Shown here one piece after another: positions 55,559 through 64,000 of a stretch of DNA of 64,000 nucleotides. Positions within the stretch are counted from its first letter, which is position 1, and every line of letters begins with the position of its first letter. Source of the DNA: Dyella sp. SG609. Its GTDB lineage: Bacteria; Pseudomonadota; Gammaproteobacteria; Xanthomonadales; Rhodanobacteraceae. The notes below the pieces were generated by a model that was given only the letters and a program-made list of their open reading frames with translations, was not told where the DNA came from and did no database searches. The position numbers and the translations under genes were made by a program. The stretch is taken from positions 62,001 through 126,000 of the forward strand of contig NZ_JAAZQJ010000006.1 in the NCBI RefSeq assembly GCF_012275375.1, in the 5' to 3' direction.

Positions 55559-55617
55559 ATAACGCAAAAACCGAGCGACACCGCAAAAAGAACCCCGGCC
55601 TACGCCGGAACCCAAGT

Positions 55618-57633
55618 TCAGGGCTTGAAGCCCACCGACTCCCACAGCGGCGCGGGGTCATACACGCTGCCATTGGCGATAGTCTTGGCAATGCGCCGCG
55701 TATTGTGGATGTCCGCCAGCGGGTCGGCGTCGAGCAGCAGCATGTCGGCGCGTTTGCCGACCTGCAGGGTGCCGACCTCCTTATCCAGGCCAAGCACCTT
55801 CGCCGGCACGCTGGTCGCCGCCTGCAGCGCTTCCATCGGAGTGAAGCCGGCCTGCACGTAGATCTCCAGCTCGCGGTGCAGCGAATAGCCGGGGATGCCC
55901 TGGTCGGTGCCGGCCACGATGGTCAGGCCCTGGCGGTGCAGTTCGCGCAAGGTGGCGAGCATGTACTGATACCGCTTGATCGAATCCTCGGTGTGGTCCG
56001 GCGCCGCACCCGTCGCATTCAAGGCGGCGGCCAGCGGCGCGGCGACGTGGTCGATGCCGGGCTCGATCGAGCGCAGCGGCGTGGTGCTGGGGCGGTCGAA
56101 CAGTTCGAACAGGGCGATGGTGTCGTCGAACACGGTGTGGTGCTGCTTGAACAGCGCCAGCTGCCGGCGTGCGCCGGGCGTCTTGAAATCCAGCGGCGGC
56201 AGCGGCTGCCCGCGCTGGACGCCGAGCAGATCGCGCATCACGAAATGAATGTGGTTGATGCTGTCGTAGCCGGCTTCCACGGCCTGCGCGCTGGTCATGC
56301 CCTGGGGCACGTGGCCGGTCACGGTAAGGCCGAGCTTGTGCGCTTCGGCGGCGATCACCGGCACCAGTTCGGGTTTCATGCTGCTGTAGATCTTGATTTG
56401 GATCGCGCCGGCCTCCTTGTAGCGCCGCACCACCGCGCGCGCCTGCTCGGGCGTGTCGGCGGTGATCGCCCCCAATGCGATCGGGCCGCTGCCGTCGACG
56501 ATGCCGGCGATCAGCAGGCGCGGGCCGATGCCGCGGCCGGACTGGATCGCGTCGCGCACGGTAGTGATGAAGTCGAATTCGTTGCCGCAGTCGCGCACGG
56601 TGGTGACGCCGGCGGCCAGGTAGATCGGACCCCATTCCACCTGTTCGTAGTGCGCGTGCATGTCCCACAGGCCGGGGATCAGGAACTTGCCGCTGCCATC
56701 GAGCACGTCCAGGCCAGGCTCCGCCGGTGGCGCGGCGCCGCTGGTGTCGATGCGCACGATGCGCCCGTCTTCCACATAGACGGAGGCGTTGCGCCGCGCC
56801 GCCGCGCCGGTGCCGTCGATCAGGGTGACGTGGGTGACGACCAGTTTCTTCGAGGCGGGGCGCTTTGCCTTCTCGGTGAGTCCGGCCAGCGCCTGCAGGT
56901 TGTTGCCGGCGGCGTGCTGAATGAAGGCGGGCAGGGAGTCCTCGTAGCCTTCGCGCACGGCCTCGAAGTGATCGAACTCGCTGTCGGTGGTGACCACCGC
57001 GGCGAGCTTCTGCTGCTCGTCCAGCCAGGCGGTCTCGTTGCCCCAGACGAGGCCGCTGATCACATAGCCCTGCAGCCTCACCGGCTTGCCGCCGGCCTGG
57101 ATCTCCAGCGAGCCGGCCGGCTGGATGCTGACCTGTCCGTCCGGCGGTACGGCGATACGCGCGGGCTTGCCCTTCGCCAGCCAGTAGCGCAGCAGCATCT
57201 GCTGCATCGCCACCGGTGAATAGCCGTCCACCAGGAAGGTGTTGTCGGTGACCGGATGCTGCGTGGTCTTGCCGGCGCGCAGCAGGGTCACCTTGCCGCT
57301 CTTGGCGTCCAGGGTGAAGCTGTCGTGCATCGGCGATTCGCGCGAAGACTGTCCGTCGCTCTTCAGCGTCAACGGATGCGTGGCGTCGGCCGCGGTGAAC
57401 TCGGTCTTCAGCGGCACCTCGGTGCCGCGGTCCTTGAAGCTGAAATCCGAACGCAGCAGCAGGCGGCCCTGATCGTTGGAGATCGTGTAGCTCTCCTTGC
57501 CGATCGCCTGCGCGAACTTGTGCAGCACGAAGCTGCCCTGCTCGGCGGTGGGCGGGGTCTGCGCCGCGGCGTGCGCTGACAAGAGAGAGAAAAGGGCGGC
57601 GAGGGCGAGCGAACGAGCGAATGGATGCGGCAT
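55618..57633 (-). CDS. Secreted amidohydrolase-family protein
   Basis: This 671-residue protein has a signal peptide (to about AAAQ, 25) and a long N-terminal beta-rich part (30-270) of no named family. A metal-dependent amidohydrolase barrel follows: KFLIPGLWDMHAHYE (H326 and H328), IKIYSSMKPE with the likely bridging lysine, GHVPQG, NHIHF and AGTDQGIPG (catalytic Asp). It ends in KVLGLDKEVGTLQVGKRADM, typical of the imidazolonepropionase/prolidase-like branch. Substrates could be dipeptides or cyclic amides; none can be assigned. The extra N-terminal region resembles lipoprotein-sorting-like beta folds only vaguely. It is upstream of the nested repeat island, with its stop about 60 bp from the right arm. 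Confidence 0.85.
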   Translation of the reverse strand: MPHPFARSLALAALFSLLSAHAAAQTPPTAEQGSFVLHKFAQAIGKESYTISNDQGRLLLRSDFSFKDRGTEVPLKTEFTAADATHPLTLKSDGQSSRESPMHDSFTLDAKSGKVTLLRAGKTTQHPVTDNTFLVDGYSPVAMQQMLLRYWLAKGKPARIAVPPDGQVSIQPAGSLEIQAGGKPVRLQGYVISGLVWGNETAWLDEQQKLAAVVTTDSEFDHFEAVREGYEDSLPAFIQHAAGNNLQALAGLTEKAKRPASKKLVVTHVTLIDGTGAAARRNASVYVEDGRIVRIDTSGAAPPAEPGLDVLDGSGKFLIPGLWDMHAHYEQVEWGPIYLAAGVTTVRDCGNEFDFITTVRDAIQSGRGIGPRLLIAGIVDGSGPIALGAITADTPEQARAVVRRYKEAGAIQIKIYSSMKPELVPVIAAEAHKLGLTVTGHVPQGMTSAQAVEAGYDSINHIHFVMRDLLGVQRGQPLPPLDFKTPGARRQLALFKQHHTVFDDTIALFELFDRPSTTPLRSIEPGIDHVAAPLAAALNATGAAPDHTEDSIKRYQYMLATLRELHRQGLTIVAGTDQGIPGYSLHRELEIYVQAGFTPMEALQAATSVPAKVLGLDKEVGTLQVGKRADMLLLDADPLADIHNTRRIAKTIANGSVYDPAPLWESVGFKP

Positions 57634-57674
57634 GTCGGCTCCCTTGGCTACGGCGCGGTCGATACGATCGGCGT

Positions 57675-57756
57675 AGGTCGGGGTGAGCGTGAGCGAACCC
57701 CGACGCTGGCGTATCCGGTTCGCGATGTCGGGGCTCGCTGGCGCTCATCCCGACCT
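57675..57756. repeat. Degenerate inverted pair of the GGTTGGGGTGAG family
   Basis: AGGTCGGGGTGAGCGTGAGC (57675 on) faces GTCGGGGCTCGC...CATCCCGACCT (57727-57756). The arms are imperfect and carry C for T in GGTCGGGG, making this the most diverged of the four pairs. It separates gcvP from the amidohydrolase gene. Confidence 0.7.
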
Positions 57757-57830
57757 GCGAAGGACGTGGGCGATCAGAGCAGCCGCCCCCGCCGATGGCA
57801 AGAGCCCGAAAGTCATTCCCCCGGAACGAA

Positions 57831-57856
57831 ACAGGCCCCGCCATGGCGGGGCCTGT
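57831..57856 (-). terminator. Terminator of gcvP
   Basis: ACAGGCCCCGCC AT GGCGGGGCCTGT, a 12-bp stem with a short T-containing tail (TTCGTTCC), starts 28 bp after the gcvP stop. Confidence 0.8.
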
Positions 57857-57884
57857 CGCGGCATGCGGGGGTGAAACCGGCGGC

Positions 57885-60755
<2,871 letters not shown>

Positions 60756-60810
60756 GACAGGGGCGTCCGGAGTGCCTGAATACAGGCAGGACGTGCGTGC
60801 CGCACGTCAG

Positions 60811-60985
60811 GCGCCCCTCTGTCCTTTTGCCTGAGAGTTTGGAAGCTCGCGCTTCGTGCCCCTTCGGCGCCGGATCTAACCGGTCTCTCCAGAGTTGTTC
60901 CGCGGCGGCGGTGGTATGGGAGCCTGAGCGATTACGGGCGTTGCGCCTTCGGCAGCGGATATGTCCGCTTCTCCCACCGCGCCTT
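60811..60985 (-). promoter_or_regulatory. Tandem glycine riboswitch upstream of gcvP
   Basis: The minus strand reads two glycine aptamers in series. The first has GGTGGGAGAAGCGGAC...CTGCCGAAGGCGCAA...TCAGGCTCCCATACCACC. The second has CTCTGGAGAGACCGG...GCGCCGAAGGGGCA...AAACTCTCAGGCAAAAGGACAGAGG, the classical signature. In known cases glycine binding turns on the glycine cleavage genes, which fits gcvP directly downstream. Confidence 0.95.
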
Positions 60986-60994
60986 AAGGGGGCG

Positions 60995-61000
60995 ATTATA
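60995..61000 (-). promoter_or_regulatory. -10 box of the gcvP riboswitch transcript
   Basis: A perfect TATAAT on the minus strand lies about 10 bp before the first glycine aptamer. The -35 region is GC-rich and not recognisable. Confidence 0.6.
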
Positions 61001-61009
61001 CCCAACCTG

Positions 61010-61220
61010 TGGTCCCTTCTCCCCTCCGGGGAGCACGCGGGGAGCGCACATGGATGTGCGCGGCTCTGAGGAGCGAGGAAGGTGGCGGCAGCCGGATGAG
61101 GGGCGGGTGCTCGCGGAAGAAGATCGACGAAGCGTCGCTTGCTTTTGTGCTCTCGCTTCACCGCTCCGTAGGCCCCCCTCACCCCAGCCCTCTCCCCGCA
61201 GGGGGGGCAGAAGCTTGGCG
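61010..61220. repeat. Dispersed intergenic repeat segment
   Basis: This stretch contains CTTCTCCCCTCCGGGGAG (61017 on), GGTGGCGGCAGCCGGATGAG (about 61080-61100) and CCCCTCACCCCAGCCCTCTC (about 61175-61194). These words match the repeat copies at 1-51, 16430-16570 and 55098-55150. No gene is seen between the gcvP promoter and the VOC gene. Confidence 0.6.
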
Positions 61221-61303
61221 CCGTGGTGGTTTTAACGAAAACTTGCGCGTTCCCCCGGCGCGACGGAGTAGCGTTTGCCGGATCCCCTCATTCAGGTGCA
61301 TCC

Positions 61304-61726
61304 ATGCCCCATCCCCCGTTCCGCCTGCGCCAGCTCGACCACATCGTGCTGCGCGCCATCGACCCCGCGGCGCTTGAAGACTTCTACTGCCGCGTGCTCG
61401 GCTGCACGGTGGAGCGGCGGCAGGAGGCGATCGGCCTGGTGCAGCTGCGCGCCGGCGCCTCGCTGATCGACCTGGTCGGCATCGACGGCAAGCTGGGCCG
61501 CCTCGGCGGCGCGGCGCCCGGCGCGGAAGGCCACAACGTGGACCATATCTGCCTGGCGGTGGAGGGCTACGACGAGGCGGCCATCCGCGCCCATCTCGAA
61601 GCGCACGGCGTGCGCGTCGGCGAGAGCGGCTTGCGCTACGGCGCGGAGGGCGAGGGCCTCTCGCTGTATCTGTACGATCCGCAGGGCAACATGATCGAGC
61701 TGAAAGGGCCGCCGGCGCAGGCTTGA
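61304..61726 (+). CDS. VOC (glyoxalase/bleomycin-resistance) superfamily protein
   Basis: This 140-residue protein has one vicinal-oxygen-chelate unit of two beta-alpha-beta-beta-beta modules. Metal-ligand positions are H13 (LDHIVLRA), H81 (HNVDHICLAVE) and E132 (GNMIELKGP), as in glyoxalase I-like and YaeR-type proteins. The natural substrate is unknown. Being half the length of two-domain dioxygenases, it should dimerise to form the site. I chose the start at 61304 because upstream in-frame sequence is repeat-derived. Confidence 0.87.
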   Translation: MPHPPFRLRQLDHIVLRAIDPAALEDFYCRVLGCTVERRQEAIGLVQLRAGASLIDLVGIDGKLGRLGGAAPGAEGHNVDHICLAVEGYDEAAIRAHLEAHGVRVGESGLRYGAEGEGLSLYLYDPQGNMIELKGPPAQA

Positions 61727-61760
61727 GCGGGGCGAGAGGCGGCGCATCGAAGGGGGCTTC

Positions 61761-63416
61761 ATGCGTGGCGTGGTGCATCGGTGGTGCGGACGGGTGTGCG
61801 GACTGCTGGCGCTGGCCGGCATCCTGGCCGCCTGCGCGCCATCGGTACGCCGGCTGGCGCCGCCCGCGCCCGACGCCGCCCTGAGCGTGGCCAAGGCCGC
61901 GGCCATGGACGCCATGCGCCAGGCCTCGCCGGAACGCGCGGCGCGCGGCTGGCTGCGCTGCGCCGCGGGTGCGTATCGCGCGGCGCTGGCCGGCGGCGCG
62001 GTGGCGGACGAAGCCGCGGCGCTCGATACGCAATGCACCGGCCATCTGCTCGACTTCCTGCTGGCCACCGAAGACGAACGCTGGAAGGCGCGCACGCTGG
62101 ACGTCGGCGGCGATCCGCTGGCGGTGCAGCTGGACGGGCTGTCGACGGATCTGGCCGGCGCCCCCATGTTCGTGCGCGCCGAGCGCATCCAGGTCTCCAG
62201 CCTGATGTTCGGCCAGCGCTTCGCCACCAACGGCTTCGGCGTGGCCCTGGTCGCGGCCACCCGGCGCTGCGAGGGCACGCCGCGCTGCCGCCTGTTCCCG
62301 CCGGAAGGCGTGACCCGCACGGCAGTGGCCTGGGTCGAGGCGGATGCGCAGGGCGGCACGCCGCGCCTGGTCTTTGCCGATCCGCTGAAGCGGGGCAGCC
62401 TGGCGATCGGCCCGCGCGAATACGTGCTGTCGATGGACACCACCGCGCCCTACGCGATGCTGGCCGATGCTTCCCAGCTCAAGCAGCTGGCGATCCGCAA
62501 CCTGCTGGTCAACGGCCGCGACATCGGCGTGCGCGAGGGCGTGTACCTGCTGGAGGACTACGACCCCGGCAAGATCCCGGTGGTGATGCTGCACGGCCTG
62601 GGCGGCAGCCCGCTGGTGTGGGCGCGCCTGACCAACCGCATCCAGGGCACGCCGGCGCTGCGCTCGCGCTACCAGGTGTGGCACGTGGTGTACCAGACCA
62701 ATGCGCCGGTGCTGCTGTCGCGCCTGCGCGTGCAGGGTTTTCTCGACCGCGCCTGGGCCGCGGTGGACCCGGCCGCGCACGACGCGGCGCGCGCGCACAT
62801 GGTGCTGGTCGGCCACAGCATGGGCGGCATCATCGCGCGCCTGCTCAGCGCCGACAGCGGCGACGTGCTGTGGCGCGCCGCCTTCCTGGTGCCGGAGCAG
62901 CAGCTGCACGGCAATGCGGACGACATCGACACCATGCGGCGCGTGCTGCGCTTCACGCCGTATCCGGGCGTCGATACGGCGTTCTTTCTCGCCACGCCGC
63001 ATCACGGCAGTCCGGCCACCGAGGATTTCTTCGGCCGTCTCGCCCAGCATCTGGTGAAGCCGGGCGGGCCCGAGCTGGATGCGATCGCGCGGCTGGTCAA
63101 GGCCAACCCCGACGGGATCCAGCCCGACCTGCTGCGCGCCTATCGCGAACGCGGCCTCAGCAGCATCAGCTCGCTGCGGCCGGATCAACCCGTGAGCCGC
63201 GCCGCCTGGTCGCTGCTGCCGGTGGCGGGCGTGCGCTACTACACCATCGCCGGCAGCCTGCCCGGCGAGGCGGTGCCGGGCGACGGCGTGGTGCCGCTGG
63301 AAAGCAGCTTCCTGCCCGGTGCGGTGTCCACCACCACGGTGACCTCGGGGCATCGCGTATACCGCAACGACGAGGCGATCAACCTGATCGTGAAGACGCT
63401 GGGCGAATCGCCGTAA
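61761..63416 (+). CDS. Lipoprotein alpha/beta hydrolase (esterase/lipase)
   Basis: This 551-residue hydrolase has a lipoprotein signal (LAGILAACAPS, lipobox LAAC), so it should sit in the outer membrane or periplasm. The N-terminal half (30-265) is unlike known enzymes and includes DVGGDPLAVQLDGLSTDL and SSLMFGQRFATNGFGV. The C-terminal alpha/beta hydrolase has PVVMLHGLGGSPLVW (oxyanion loop) and nucleophile S353 in GHSMGG. The likely late catalytic histidine is in VTSGHRVYRN. The split resembles DUF-plus-PGAP1-like lipases. Substrate unknown. It ends 9 bp before the convergent SDR gene. Confidence 0.85.
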   Translation: MRGVVHRWCGRVCGLLALAGILAACAPSVRRLAPPAPDAALSVAKAAAMDAMRQASPERAARGWLRCAAGAYRAALAGGAVADEAAALDTQCTGHLLDFLLATEDERWKARTLDVGGDPLAVQLDGLSTDLAGAPMFVRAERIQVSSLMFGQRFATNGFGVALVAATRRCEGTPRCRLFPPEGVTRTAVAWVEADAQGGTPRLVFADPLKRGSLAIGPREYVLSMDTTAPYAMLADASQLKQLAIRNLLVNGRDIGVREGVYLLEDYDPGKIPVVMLHGLGGSPLVWARLTNRIQGTPALRSRYQVWHVVYQTNAPVLLSRLRVQGFLDRAWAAVDPAAHDAARAHMVLVGHSMGGIIARLLSADSGDVLWRAAFLVPEQQLHGNADDIDTMRRVLRFTPYPGVDTAFFLATPHHGSPATEDFFGRLAQHLVKPGGPELDAIARLVKANPDGIQPDLLRAYRERGLSSISSLRPDQPVSRAAWSLLPVAGVRYYTIAGSLPGEAVPGDGVVPLESSFLPGAVSTTTVTSGHRVYRNDEAINLIVKTLGESP

Positions 63417-63425
63417 CGCTGCGCT

Positions 63426-64000
63426 TTACAGCTGGCTCATGCCGCCGTCGACCACGATCTCGGTGCCGACGATAAAGGCCGATTCCGGCGCGGCCAGATG
63501 CAGCACGGTCGAAGCCAGTTCCTCCGAGGTGCCGAAGCGGCCCAGCGGCACCTGGTTCTGGATCTGCGCGGCGGTGCTCTCCAGCGTGGCGGCATCCAGG
63601 CCCAGCTTGCCGTACAGCGGCGTGCCGATCGGGCCGGGGCTGATCACATTGACGCGGATGCCCTGCGCCAGCAGTTCGCCCGACAGCGTCTTCGCCAGCG
63701 AGATCAGCGCGGCCTTGCTGGCGGCATACACCGACGAGGCCGGCATGCCGATATGCGCATTGATCGAGCCGTTCAGCACGATGGACGCGCCGCGGTTCAG
63801 CAGCGGCAGCAGCGCCTGGATCTGGAAATACGCGCCCTTGACGTTGATGTCGAACATCTCGTCCCAGAAGCTTTCCTGCACCTCGGCAAACGCAGCGAAG
63901 CGCGCGATGCCGGCGTTGATGAAGACCGCATCCAGGCGGACGGCTTGCCCGGCCAGCGTAGCGGCGAGCTGGCGCGCGGCGGCGACGTTGCCCGCGTCGT
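63426..64000 (-). CDS. SDR-family oxidoreductase (5' end beyond the window)
   Basis: About 191 C-terminal residues of a classical short-chain dehydrogenase are visible; the N-terminal GxxxGxG cofactor loop lies outside. Visible motifs are FINAGIA (NNAG-type), NGSINAHIGMPASSVYAASK, which holds the catalytic Ser and YxxxK, and VISPGPIGTPLY. The C-terminus FIVGTEIVVDGGMSQL is typical. The frame is open to the window edge. NAD(P)H-linked reduction or oxidation of a small carbonyl or alcohol is expected, but the substrate is unknown. Confidence 0.92.
   Translation of the reverse strand, partial: DAGNVAAARQLAATLAGQAVRLDAVFINAGIARFAAFAEVQESFWDEMFDINVKGAYFQIQALLPLLNRGASIVLNGSINAHIGMPASSVYAASKAALISLAKTLSGELLAQGIRVNVISPGPIGTPLYGKLGLDAATLESTAAQIQNQVPLGRFGTSEELASTVLHLAAPESAFIVGTEIVVDGGMSQL

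Larger units (their letters stand above)
54772..55616. repeat. Nested inverted-repeat island
   Basis: This region of about 845 bp without a functional gene is built of three repeat families arranged almost symmetrically. The outer pair is CGTCATCCCGGCGTAGGCCG (54772 on) facing CCCCGGCCTACGCCGG (about 55590). The middle pair is a 260-bp inverted repeat (54822-55080 and 55298-55558). The inner pair is GGTTGGGGTGAG arms (55175-55208 and 55235-55268). A CTCTCCCCTCCGGGGAGAG palindrome (about 55107-55130) is asymmetric. No transposase or target-site duplication is seen. It lies between the convergent M1 peptidase and amidohydrolase genes. Confidence 0.8.

Noticed and set aside
54772-55616. Insertion sequence or transposon remnant
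   Set aside because: There is an inverted repeat but no transposase fragment, no terminal signature and no target duplication. The interior consists of other intergenic repeats.

Overview
The window is a gene-dense, high-GC chromosomal segment with no tRNA, rRNA, transposase, phage gene or CRISPR array that I can see. Several things point to a gammaproteobacterium of the Xanthomonadales, most likely Rhodanobacteraceae (Dyella, Luteibacter or Rhodanobacter type). These are the order miaA-hfq-hflX-hflK-hflC-DUF2065-purA, Xanthomonas-like Tdh and Kbl proteins, many secreted peptidases including an S46 dipeptidyl-peptidase, TSP3-linked OmpA proteins, and families of short palindromic intergenic repeats. 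The genus is inference.

Layout. 1-3.6 kb: a TpsB-type outer-membrane transporter downstream of a glycine-rich lipoprotein. 4-24.5 kb: propionate catabolism by the 2-methylcitrate cycle, dispersed as prpE, prpBC and acnD-prpF-prpD. Between these lie ahpFC, a dicarboxylate symporter, a secreted protein, a five-gene cluster resembling functional amyloid (Fap) systems, and a TerC-type manganese exporter behind a yybP-ykoY Mn riboswitch. 24.7-27.3 kb: two tandem OmpA-family paralogs with identical leaders. 27.3-38.5 kb: an RsuA/RluB-type pseudouridine synthase, a LysR regulator divergent from a secreted protein, kbl, a giant AsmA-like (DUF748) envelope protein, tdh and the S46 peptidase. 38.6-45.7 kb: the conserved miaA to purA block. 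45.8-49.1 kb: a disordered acidic protein, a candidate small RNA, nudK, a DeoR-type regulator and a PIN-domain toxin-antitoxin pair. 49.3-57.6 kb: a PKD-domain secreted protein, an M1 aminopeptidase, an 840-bp nest of inverted repeats and a secreted amidohydrolase. 57.9-64 kb: gcvP behind a tandem glycine riboswitch, a VOC protein, a lipoprotein esterase and an SDR truncated by the window end.

Functional links. PrpE makes propionyl-CoA and PrpC condenses it with oxaloacetate. PrpD and/or AcnD plus PrpF form methylisocitrate, and PrpB cleaves that to pyruvate and succinate. Tdh and Kbl turn threonine into glycine, which GcvP breaks down under glycine-riboswitch control. The most interesting region is 13.8-18.0 kb. 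Three small secreted proteins there share a core motif, the largest being the same core with a long Gly-rich insertion. They are encoded with a periplasmic C39 peptidase and a coiled-coil/beta-barrel outer-membrane protein. Two of the three also carry a double-glycine-like site that could be cut by that peptidase.
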